Shown: positions 1 through 5,847 of the stretch, piece after piece
Numbering within the stretch: the stretch's first letter is position 1
Layout of the letters: every line of letters starts with the position of its first letter
NCBI GenBank assembly: GCA_947489825.1
Contig: CANLFL010000049.1
Span: forward strand, 1 to 6,231
Direction: 5' to 3'
DNA: 6,231 nucleotides
Source of the DNA: Candidatus Nanopelagicaceae bacterium
Lineage (GTDB): Bacteria > Actinomycetota > Actinomycetes > Nanopelagicales > Nanopelagicaceae
Notes under the pieces: model-generated
Told to the model about the DNA's origin: nothing
Database searches by the model: none
What the model saw: the letters and a program-made list of their open reading frames with translations, nothing else
Position numbers and translations under genes: made by a program

Positions 1-365
1 TCATTCCATGCAGTTGCGTCCCAAATTTCAACGCGAGTATTTGCACCAATAACAACGCACTCTTTTTCAAGTCCTGCATATGTACGAAGACCTTGTGGAA
101 TAGTTACGCGACCTTGACGATCAGGAATTTCATCGTGTGCGCCGGCAAACATCACGCGCTGATAATCACGAGCTGCTTTTGCAGTAACTGGTGCTTGGCG
201 CAGAGTTTGTGTAAGAGTTTCAAATTCAGTTGAAGGAAAAACGTAGAGACAACGTTCTTGTCCTTTTGTAATAACAAGACCTGCAGAAAGTTCTTCGCGG
301 AATTTCGCGGGAAGAATTAATCGACCTTTTTCATCAAGGCGGGGTTCATGAGTGCCAAGAAACAA
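1..365 (-). CDS. mraZ: Transcriptional regulator MraZ (C-terminal end cut by window edge)
   Basis: This encodes MraZ, the DNA-binding regulator usually found as the first gene of the division and cell wall (dcw) cluster. The reading frame gives 121 residues beginning (M)[14 protein letters not shown]. It has two AbrB-like SpoVT halves, each marked by the family DxxxR signature: DEKGR at residues 11-15 and DRQGR at 82-86. MraZ is usually about 140-150 residues, so roughly 20 are missing beyond position 1. The start is TTG at 365-363: an in-frame TAA lies only two codons upstream (371-369), the conserved MFLGTH start begins exactly there, and AGGGGG sits 6 bases upstream. The next in-frame ATG is at residue 72, far too late. 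MraZ typically represses its own operon through GTGGG repeats, and such repeats lie upstream at 439-514. Family identity is certain. That rsmH and ftsI-type genes follow to the left is an inference. Confidence 0.96.
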   Translation of the reverse strand, partial: MFLGTHEPRLDEKGRLILPAKFREELSAGLVITKGQERCLYVFPSTEFETLTQTLRQAPVTAKAARDYQRVMFAGAHDEIPDRQGRVTIPQGLRTYAGLEKECVVIGANTRVEIWDATAWN

Positions 366-371
366 CTTTTA

Positions 372-377
372 CCCCCT
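372..377 (-). promoter_or_regulatory. Ribosome binding site fixing the mraZ TTG start
   Basis: On the minus strand AGGGGG is followed by 6 bases and then TTG at 365. With the in-frame TAA at 371-369 it rules out any longer N-terminus and supports the non-ATG start. Confidence 0.6.
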
Positions 378-410
378 ATCCCCTTGATTGTCTGGCCCAA
401 GGTTGAATCT

Positions 411-436
411 GATTGAGCGTGTATCCCTGCTCAATC
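411..436 (-). repeat. 8-bp perfect inverted repeat in the mraZ leader
   Basis: GATTGAGC and GCTCAATC face each other across a 10-base gap, between the proposed mraZ -10 element and the mraZ start. No T-run follows on either strand, so it is not an intrinsic terminator. It could be a hairpin in the 5' leader, if transcription starts at or upstream of its outer arm, or an operator for a dimeric regulator with half-site centres 18 bp apart. The repeat is seen directly; its function is unknown. Confidence 0.5.
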
Positions 437-440
437 CCCC

Positions 441-468
441 ACTTTACTCCACTTTCCTCCTTTTTCAA
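441..468 (-). promoter_or_regulatory. Candidate promoter for mraZ
   Basis: A possible -35 TTGAAA (468-463) and -10 TAAAGT (446-441) are separated by 16 bases on the minus strand. The -10 overlaps one GTGG box, the spacer holds another, and a third abuts the -35, as expected for a promoter repressed by MraZ. Transcription would begin near 434 with a leader of about 70 bases. The -10 is only a moderate match and other starts are possible. Confidence 0.4.
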
Positions 469-471
469 CCA

Positions 472-491
472 CCCTTCCCCACCCTTCCCCC
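472..491 (-). other. Potential G-quadruplex motif in the mraZ control region
   Basis: The minus strand carries four G-runs of 5, 3, 4 and 3 bases separated by loops of 2, 1 and 2 bases, which meets the usual G3+N1-7 quadruplex pattern. It overlaps the middle pair of GTGG boxes and lies just upstream of the candidate -35 element. The sequence pattern is certain; folding in vivo is not shown. The motif may simply be a by-product of G-rich operator repeats. Confidence 0.45.
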
Positions 492-526
492 TTTTTCGCC
501 CCACCTCTCCCCACCGCCGCGGCATG

Positions 527-552
527 AAAAAAGCCCGCCTTGTGGGCGGGCT
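527..552 (-). terminator. Rho-independent terminator closing the SOS operon
   Basis: On the minus strand the 8-bp stem AGCCCGCC / GGCGGGCT encloses the loop CACAA and is followed directly by a run of T (531-527). It lies 22 bases after the stop of the DUF3040 gene. There is no T-run after the stem on the plus strand, so it works leftward only. It separates the repair operon from the mraZ promoter. Confidence 0.93.
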
Positions 553-573
553 GGAAGGCAATCTAGGTAAGGC

Positions 574-942
574 TTATTCGAAGTTTCGCTGATCCCAACG
601 GTCCTGCAGACGGTCGCCGAGCCTCTTGCGAGCGCGTGGAGCCTTCTCTGAGCCTTGTGAGGACGCTGGAACGAGAGCGCCAGGGGTTGTGACTGCGCGA
701 TAGACCAGGACTGATCCGGTCAGGGCGATGAGAAATCCGCCTAGGCCAACAATCGTGATTTGAGCAATCAGCCCACCAAAGAGAGTTGCCAGGCCAGCAA
801 TTAACAGGGCAACCCCAAGGCCAAGCCGATTGCGTGAAACCCCAGAGGAACCCGACATCGCGCTAACAAGACGTGGGTCATCAACGGCGAGGGCTTCTTC
901 CATCTGCGCCAGTAAGCGTCTTTCGTGCTCGGAGAGTGGCAT
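574..942 (-). CDS. DUF3040 family small membrane protein
   Basis: A 122-residue protein whose start MPLSEHERRLLAQMEEAL is the hallmark of the actinobacterial DUF3040 family. After an acidic amphipathic N-terminal segment (residues 1-30), two hydrophobic stretches at about 41-60 and 63-83 form a likely helical hairpin in the membrane. The C-terminal tail (about 95-122) is rich in Arg, Lys and Asp and probably cytosolic. The family has no established biochemical role. It lies 49 bases downstream of dinB and ends at the terminator, so it may be the last gene of the SOS operon, but a possible -10 just before its ATG suggests independent expression too. The Shine-Dalgarno is poor. A hand count of 601-900 gives about 59% G+C, higher than sampled stretches of mraZ and dnaE2. 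Confidence 0.9.
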   Translation of the reverse strand: MPLSEHERRLLAQMEEALAVDDPRLVSAMSGSSGVSRNRLGLGVALLIAGLATLFGGLIAQITIVGLGGFLIALTGSVLVYRAVTTPGALVPASSQGSEKAPRARKRLGDRLQDRWDQRNFE

Positions 943-948
943 ATAGAT

Positions 949-954
949 ACTCTA
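949..954 (-). promoter_or_regulatory. Possible leaderless -10 element for the DUF3040 gene
   Basis: TAGAGT fits the actinobacterial TANNNT -10 pattern and ends 6 bases before the ATG at 942-940. Transcription from it would begin at or next to the start codon, giving a leaderless mRNA. This would explain the lack of a good ribosome binding site. No convincing -35 is seen, so the call is tentative. Confidence 0.3.
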
Positions 955-991
955 GAACAACTTTTTCGATAGGGCTACTCGTGGCCCCTTG

Positions 992-2167
992 TTATTCATC
1001 ACTATCATCAATCAAGCGCCCCGGCCGCACGCTATTGCCCCCAAAGCGCGCTTTGGCAGCGTCAATTCCCCCCTGCAGCTCGCGCCAACTCGACTCACGT
1101 GCTCCTAAGACCAGCTGCTCATGGGTGTCGGTATGGAGGTTTTCTAGGCTCACACCCACAAGTCGAATCCGAGCACGCTCAATCGAGAGCGCTTCATAGA
1201 GAGCCTTAGCTACCTCGTAGATCTCATGGGTTGTATCTATTGGTAGCGGCAGAGTCTTTGATCTATTGACCGTAGTGAAATCTGCAAATCGAACTTTGAG
1301 AGTGATCGTCTTAGCAAAGAGCGAACGTTCACGCATGCGAGAGGAAGCTCGTTCGCACATTCGCAAAATCTCTTTTGCAACTATTTCGGGGTCATCTATA
1401 TCGCGATCAAATGTTTCGGCAGCACTAATGCTCTTATCGGGTTCTTCTGGAATCACATCGCGATCATCTCTGCCCCATGCAAGTTCATAGAGTGACTCAC
1501 CTGCTGCCTGACCTAGTGCGCGAATCAGAGTTTGTTGTGGCGTCTGTGCAATATCTCCTACGGTGTGAAGTCCAAGGCGTTCGAGGGCTTCATTGGTCTT
1601 TGGTCCAACTCCCCATAGTGCAGAGACTGGTAGTGGATGCAAAAATGTGAGTACGCGATCTGTAGGAATTTCCAAGATCCCATTTGGCTTACATCGTTGC
1701 GATGCTAGCTTTGCAATGAACTTAGAGGATGCAATACCGACAGAGCATGTGATTCCTTCTTGCGCTTCTACCTTTGCACGAATTGCAGTAGCGATCGCCC
1801 GACCATCTCCCAGTAGGCGTCGCGCCTTTGTCACATCAAGGAATGCCTCATCTAGTGAGATTGGTTCGACAAGGGGTGTGAAGGAGTGAAAGATCTCCAT
1901 GATGTGCTCTGATACTTCGCTATAGCGCTTATGGTCGGGAGGAATGAAGATTGCGTGCGGTGCCAACCTTTGCGCGCGTCCTACCGGCATCGCAGCTTTA
2001 ATTCCGAATTTACGTGCTTCGTAATTTGCAGATGTCACAACACCGCGCACTCCTGCGCCAATTACAACTGCCTTGCCTTTGAGCTCTGGATGATCGCGTT
2101 CAGTGACGGATGCAAAGAATGCATCCATATCCACATGCAGGATTGTGGATTCGTGCTCGCCACTCAT
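992..2167 (-). CDS. dinB: DNA polymerase IV (Y-family translesion polymerase)
   Basis: A 391-residue Y-family polymerase that copies past damaged template bases with low fidelity. The metal-binding acidic residues are present: DMDAFFA at residues 13-19 gives Asp13, and SLDEAFLDV gives Asp106 and Glu107. Phe18 is the expected steric gate against ribonucleotides. The SVGIASSKFIAKLAS palm segment (142-156) and the thumb helix-hairpin-helix region around WGVGPKT (185-191) follow, then the little-finger domain (about 245-345). It is thus an active-type DinB, not an ImuB-like inactive relative. A C-terminal sliding-clamp peptide may be QLVLG (351-355), a degenerate form of QL[SD]LF with Gly in place of the final Phe. 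The ATG overlaps the TGA of dnaE2 as ATGA, with AAGGT about 8 bases upstream, so translation is probably coupled. Regulation is most likely by the LexA box at the head of the operon. Confidence 0.96.
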   Translation of the reverse strand: MSGEHESTILHVDMDAFFASVTERDHPELKGKAVVIGAGVRGVVTSANYEARKFGIKAAMPVGRAQRLAPHAIFIPPDHKRYSEVSEHIMEIFHSFTPLVEPISLDEAFLDVTKARRLLGDGRAIATAIRAKVEAQEGITCSVGIASSKFIAKLASQRCKPNGILEIPTDRVLTFLHPLPVSALWGVGPKTNEALERLGLHTVGDIAQTPQQTLIRALGQAAGESLYELAWGRDDRDVIPEEPDKSISAAETFDRDIDDPEIVAKEILRMCERASSRMRERSLFAKTITLKVRFADFTTVNRSKTLPLPIDTTHEIYEVAKALYEALSIERARIRLVGVSLENLHTDTHEQLVLGARESSWRELQGGIDAAKARFGGNSVRPGRLIDDSDE

Positions 2168-5100
2168 ATAGCTACCTTACTGTTCTGCCATTTCTCATAG
2201 GCGTTACGTAGATCCCACGCCCCTGTGGCGCGTATAGAAATGCCGCGTTCTCCTGTACGCCGGGTAACTCCACGCACAAGAATCAGCGATGTCGAGTAGA
2301 GAAGTCCTGCGCTACTTGTCTGCACATCGCTAAAGAAGGTGCAATCGCTGCAGCCATATCCATCATCGAGAGTCAGAAAGATCACGCGTCGCCCAGAGCG
2401 AATGGGTGGAGTCTGCAACGCAACCTTTACTCCAGCAACTAAAACTTCGGCCCCTGAGCGCTGAGCAAGAAGATCGCACGAACGCACTGCACCCATTGCA
2501 TTGAGAAATGGAGCATAGAACTCAAGCATGTGATGAGTGATATCCATACCTAACCGTTCTACCTCATGACGTACTCGCTCGTTGCTGGTGATATCAGGTA
2601 GCCCACTTGAGATCAGCGCAGGAGGTGTAAAACCAAATGTCATCTGCGCGCCGCCGATACCTTTCTTGCCACTTCGTGCAGAGTGTGATTTCTCAATATC
2701 ATTCAGGTGTAATAAAAGATCACGATGGTTAATCTCGCCAGTACCAATCGAGTGAAGTTCATCAAAGCCACCAGTAAGAATGAGCGATTCGGTGACGGGT
2801 GTTGAGGCACCGCTTCGGGCGATGAAATCGGCAATATCGATATAGGGACGGCCTTTAATAATTAAGGTGGTCTCTTGATCGCTAATGCCAGAGATAGTTG
2901 AGAGAGCGATACGAATTGCTTGTGCACCTTCGTGCTCTTCCACGCGATATGTTGAATCGGATTTATTGACATCAAGGGGTGCTAAAACAATTCCCATCTG
3001 TCGCGCCTCATCAAGGATTAAACGCTTGGGATACATCCCTGGATCATGGGTGAGAACACCGGCAATAAACTCTGCCTGGTAGTGAGTTTTTAGCCATGCC
3101 GATTGATAGGTAGGGAGTGCAAAAGCTGCAGCATGTGCCTTGCAGAATCCAAAGGATGCAAAAGCGCGCAAGATCTCCCAGACCTTGGTGATGACAGCAA
3201 GCGGGTATCCCTTCTGCGTTGCAGCAGGAAAGAACCAATCGCAGACTTCTTGCTGTCCAGCCTTATCCCCCAGCGATCGTCGCTTTTCGTCAGCTGCCGC
3301 CAATGAGATACCTGTCATCGTTGCGATGATGGAGATCACCTGCTCGTGAAAGACAACAACACCTTCTGTCTCTTGCAGAATTGGTGCTAAATCAGGGTGA
3401 ATGACATCGGCTGTAGTAAAGCCATGACGTGAGTTGAGAAAGGGAGCGATCATGTCGCTCTTTACTGGCCCTGGGCGAAAGAGAGAGATATCGATAATCA
3501 GATCGTTAAATGATCGAGGATTTAGCTTTCCCACTAACTCACGTTGTCCCGGACTTTCGATCTGAAATATTCCTAAGGTTCGCGTGGATTGAATCAACTT
3601 ATAGGTCTGATCATCATCGAGTGAGATGGCATCGATATCGATCTTCTTCTCCTGTGTTTTCTCAATTTCAGCTAGCGCGTAAGCAATCGTTGATTGCATT
3701 CGCACACCCAAGATATCGAGTTTAAGAAGGCCAATATCTTCGACATCATCTTTATCGAATTCGACCATAGGAAATCCGCTGGCATTGATATGTAGCGGGA
3801 TGCGATCTAAGAGCCCGCCATCGGAGAGAACAATTGCGCAAGGATGCATTGCAAGGTGGCGTGGAAGACCATCGAGCTCTTGTGCAAGAGCTACCGTCAT
3901 CGCCATTAGCGGCGCTGAAGTATTGAGGGTTTTAAGTTCAGGTAGCGATTGCAGCACTGCCTGGATATTGCGGGCACGTACATGTGGCATCGCCTTAGCT
4001 AAAAGATCAATCTCAGCAGCTGGCAGCCCCAGCGCAGCACCAGTATCGCGGATTGCATGGCGGGCACGGTAGGTATCAAACATCGCAACTGTTGCAGCGC
4101 GCGAGATAGCACCTGGCTCTTGCAGTGATTGCGATCCATAGCGATCAAAGACCATCTGATAAATCTCAAGGCGGCGATCTGATTCCACATCAATATCAAT
4201 ATCAGGAAGGGCTGCGCGTAACGGTGAACAGAAGCGCTCCATGAGAAGCCCGTGGCGCATCGGATCTACCCCTGAAATACCGAGCAGATGGCAGATGAGT
4301 GAACCAGCACCGCTGCCTCGTGCTGCAACGCGTATTCCTTGATCGCGTGCCATCTGTGCAATATCTGCAACGGTAAGAAAGTAAGACTCGTAACCAAGGG
4401 ATGCAACTGTTGCTAACTCATCATCTAAACGAATGCGAGCAGCTTTCACATCAGCATTTGCGTTATAACGCCAATGGATTCCAGCCTCTACCCGCGAACG
4501 CAAAAGTGTGCGCATTGAGCTCTGCGATGTGGCGCCAACAATATGAGGCTCTGGTAGATGAATTCCACCAAGACCAATATCGCGTGCTGGAGAAAGTAGA
4601 GCGCGCTCTGCCCATTCGCGCGTAGTTTTTAACAGTGCTCGCGGGGTCGCCTCCCCTGCTGCACGCGCTATCTCTGTTGCAACAAGTGTCATCTCTTGGC
4701 TGCTCTTTAAATAACCTTCAGCGTTGCGACGTTCAATATGTCGGTAATCCAGTGGAACGAGTTGGCGAGCGCAATCTAAGAGATCTGCAATCGGACCATC
4801 ACTGCGACTGCGCATCCGTACTGCATTAGTAATCACCGCATCAATATCGTGATCGCGCGCAAAGACCAGCGACCTGGCAGCGTGAGCCGTAGAGCCTGGC
4901 CCATTACCTGCCACCAGATGAGAGACGCATTCGATGGCGTGATCTGCAAAGAATTCACGAGTAGCGTTAAAGAGATCAAGGGCCCGCTCAGGATGGTGGG
5001 CAGCTAACTCATAACTCAGTGGTGATTGCGGGCCATGGAGAAGATGAAGGTGGGTGCTATGTGCGCTGAACTTTTCGAGTAGCTCTAAGGTAATACGAGT

Positions 5101-5433
5101 ATTGCCGCCATCTTTATTGATATGTAGCCCTGTCAGAAAACGTACAAGATGAGCCCATCCCCCATCACCGTGTGCCAAAATAGTCACGCGTTTTTCGGGA
5201 GCCTTCTTATCGCTAGCTGTGATCTCTATCGGTAGATTGATTCCAATAATCGGTGCAACACCATTAGCCACACATGCCTTAGCAAAACGAATAGCGCCCG
5301 AAAGAGTTGCACGATCTGTCAGAGCAAGTGCCGGCATCGCATATTCACGCGCTTGTTCGACAAGATCGCCTGGCTGCGTTGTTCCATATTTCATAGAGAA
5401 AGCGCTAGCAACGCGGAGATGGATAAAACTCAT
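2164..5433 (-). CDS. dnaE2: DnaE2-like error-prone DNA polymerase III alpha subunit
   Basis: A C-family DNA polymerase of 1089 residues. The PHP domain (about 1-265) looks inactive: the usual HxH start is HLRVAS, TDH is TDR (39-41), the late ligand motif NDxH is NAVR (203-206), and a Glu position reads Asn in GIN (64-66). Proofreading by this domain is therefore unlikely. The palm has RGSGAGS (372-378), PDIDID with catalytic Asp411 and Asp413, and the third Asp573 in LKLDILG. The fingers carry FRPGP (652-656) and FGFCKAHAAAFAL (761-773). A helix-hairpin-helix follows at about 838-875, a possible clamp-binding peptide QMTFGF at 930-935, and an OB fold at about 995-1075. The C-terminus with LEFYAPF and QTPPIRSGRR resembles the Streptomyces second alpha subunit as I remember it more than mycobacterial ImuC, which has GSAANS where this has GSGAGS. 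The gene starts 7 bases after the DUF6504 stop and overlaps dinB. Its role is inferred to be SOS-induced lesion bypass rather than bulk replication. Confidence 0.93.
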   Translation of the reverse strand: MSFIHLRVASAFSMKYGTTQPGDLVEQAREYAMPALALTDRATLSGAIRFAKACVANGVAPIIGINLPIEITASDKKAPEKRVTILAHGDGGWAHLVRFLTGLHINKDGGNTRITLELLEKFSAHSTHLHLLHGPQSPLSYELAAHHPERALDLFNATREFFADHAIECVSHLVAGNGPGSTAHAARSLVFARDHDIDAVITNAVRMRSRSDGPIADLLDCARQLVPLDYRHIERRNAEGYLKSSQEMTLVATEIARAAGEATPRALLKTTREWAERALLSPARDIGLGGIHLPEPHIVGATSQSSMRTLLRSRVEAGIHWRYNANADVKAARIRLDDELATVASLGYESYFLTVADIAQMARDQGIRVAARGSGAGSLICHLLGISGVDPMRHGLLMERFCSPLRAALPDIDIDVESDRRLEIYQMVFDRYGSQSLQEPGAISRAATVAMFDTYRARHAIRDTGAALGLPAAEIDLLAKAMPHVRARNIQAVLQSLPELKTLNTSAPLMAMTVALAQELDGLPRHLAMHPCAIVLSDGGLLDRIPLHINASGFPMVEFDKDDVEDIGLLKLDILGVRMQSTIAYALAEIEKTQEKKIDIDAISLDDDQTYKLIQSTRTLGIFQIESPGQRELVGKLNPRSFNDLIIDISLFRPGPVKSDMIAPFLNSRHGFTTADVIHPDLAPILQETEGVVVFHEQVISIIATMTGISLAAADEKRRSLGDKAGQQEVCDWFFPAATQKGYPLAVITKVWEILRAFASFGFCKAHAAAFALPTYQSAWLKTHYQAEFIAGVLTHDPGMYPKRLILDEARQMGIVLAPLDVNKSDSTYRVEEHEGAQAIRIALSTISGISDQETTLIIKGRPYIDIADFIARSGASTPVTESLILTGGFDELHSIGTGEINHRDLLLHLNDIEKSHSARSGKKGIGGAQMTFGFTPPALISSGLPDITSNERVRHEVERLGMDITHHMLEFYAPFLNAMGAVRSCDLLAQRSGAEVLVAGVKVALQTPPIRSGRRVIFLTLDDGYGCSDCTFFSDVQTSSAGLLYSTSLILVRGVTRRTGERGISIRATGAWDLRNAYEKWQNSKVAI
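2170..2177 (-). promoter_or_regulatory. Ribosome binding site of dinB inside dnaE2
   Basis: AGGTAGCT, within the last codons of dnaE2 (Lys-Val-Ala), is followed by AT and the dinB ATG at 2167. The same octamer precedes the dnaE2 start. It supports re-initiation at the ATGA overlap. Confidence 0.5.
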
Positions 5434-5434
5434 G

Positions 5435-5442
5435 AGCTACCT
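5435..5442 (-). promoter_or_regulatory. Ribosome binding site of dnaE2 overlapping the DUF6504 stop
   Basis: AGGTAGCT begins within the TAG stop codon of the upstream gene and is followed by C and the dnaE2 ATG at 5433. It supports this ATG as the start and suggests translational coupling. Confidence 0.5.
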
Positions 5443-5731
5443 AGACCGACCTAATAAGCCACTGCCCTGTAGCTTCATCACGTTCGATTTCAAATGTTGT
5501 TACTGCGCCAATCGGTGCAGCTTCTACCGTCCATAAAGCACGCGCTCCGTCATCAGGGCGATAGATGCCATCACTTACCCGGTTCCACCATCCACCTGCT
5601 TCACACCAGCGCGAGAGAACGGTATGGATACGAAAGCGACGACCTTTAAAGGTGAACTCGATCGGTGTCGCTAGTGCACCCACTCCATCTGCAAGGACTT
5701 CATGAGATGGACGTATCTCCGGGACTGACAT
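5441..5731 (-). CDS. DUF6504 family protein, first gene of the SOS operon
   Basis: A 96-residue soluble protein with no signal peptide or membrane segment. The core reads FTFKGRRFRIHTVLSRWCEAGGWWNR (residues 26-51), then LWTVEA (66-71), TTFEIERD (78-85) and a WLIR end (91-94). This alternation of short strands and tryptophans matches what I recall of DUF6504, a small actinobacterial family of unknown function next to dnaE2/dinB genes. Predicted beta content is high and a compact barrel or sheet fold is likely. It has no resemblance to a RecA-like ImuA, being too short and lacking a Walker motif. The start ATG has GAAGG 8 bases upstream. It lies 32 bp downstream of the SOS box and 7 bases upstream of dnaE2, so it is probably co-induced with the polymerases and may be an accessory factor. 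That role is inferred from context only. Confidence 0.87.
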   Translation of the reverse strand: MSVPEIRPSHEVLADGVGALATPIEFTFKGRRFRIHTVLSRWCEAGGWWNRVSDGIYRPDDGARALWTVEAAPIGAVTTFEIERDEATGQWLIRSV

Positions 5732-5762
5732 CTTTAACGCCTTCTTTCTTACATGTGGGTAA

Positions 5763-5780
5763 TTCGAACAGATGTTCGAA
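5763..5780. promoter_or_regulatory. LexA-binding SOS box, perfect palindrome
   Basis: TTCGAACAGATGTTCGAA has two perfect 7-base arms around the 4-base centre AGAT. It contains the Actinobacteria/Firmicutes LexA core CGAAC-N4-GTTCG without a mismatch. It sits 32 bp upstream of the DUF6504 ATG and directly next to the candidate -10 of that operon. LexA bound here would block transcription of the translesion genes until RecA-stimulated LexA cleavage. The rightward DoxX promoter is about 70 bp away, so control of that gene is less likely. Confidence 0.93.
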
Positions 5781-5808
5781 AACTAGCCCACACCCCTGAC
5801 AAGAGCAA
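5780..5808 (-). promoter_or_regulatory. Candidate promoter of the SOS operon
   Basis: On the minus strand TTGCTC (5808-5803) and TAGTTT (5785-5780) are spaced by 17 bases, the latter fitting TANNNT. Transcription would start about 7 bases on, inside the SOS box near 5773, giving a leader of about 42 bases. LexA would then cover the start site. TTGTCA at 5802-5797 is a better -35 hexamer but has no well-placed -10. Confidence 0.42.
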
Positions 5809-5847
5809 GCCTGGGCAGGAAACACACCACGCACAAGGAGGGGAAAA

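Larger units (their letters stand above)
439..514 (-). promoter_or_regulatory. Putative MraZ operator: six GTGG boxes in three 10-bp-spaced pairs
   Basis: Read on the minus strand, GTGG occurs at 514-511, 504-501, 482-479, 472-469, 452-449 and 442-439. The boxes form three pairs with exactly 10 bp between starts. The first and second pairs from the mraZ side are also in register (20 bp between their nearest boxes); the distal pair is offset by 2 bp. Four of the six are extended as GTGGGG. MraZ proteins studied elsewhere bind TGGG-type repeats with 5-bp spacers, giving the same 10-bp period, upstream of their own gene. The position just upstream of mraZ, overlapping a candidate promoter, fits autorepression. 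Having six boxes rather than about three is notable. The spacing is seen directly; the binding protein is inferred from family knowledge. Confidence 0.72.

Noticed and set aside
376..570. Short open frames on both strands across the mraZ upstream region
   Set aside because: They translate the purine-rich operator tract and the terminator into low-complexity Gly/Lys/Glu or Pro/Phe/Ser peptides. No ribosome binding site or family match is seen.
943..991. Possible hairpin between dinB and DUF3040 (AGGGG with GCCCT)
   Set aside because: The stem is short and imperfect and no T-run follows, so it is not supported as a terminator.
1320..1335. CGAACGTTC inside dinB as a second SOS box
   Set aside because: The half-sites lack the 4-base spacer required by this LexA type, and the site lies within coding sequence.
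873..5536. Many open frames of 60-108 codons on the plus strand, and out-of-frame ones on the minus strand, inside dinB, dnaE2 and neighbours
   Set aside because: All lie over strongly supported genes with intact family motifs. Their products look like shadow translations rich in Ser, Arg and Cys.
5786..5816. GCCCA and TGGGC inverted pair with a gap of about 21 bases
   Set aside because: Only five base pairs with a long loop, which is expected by chance in this region.
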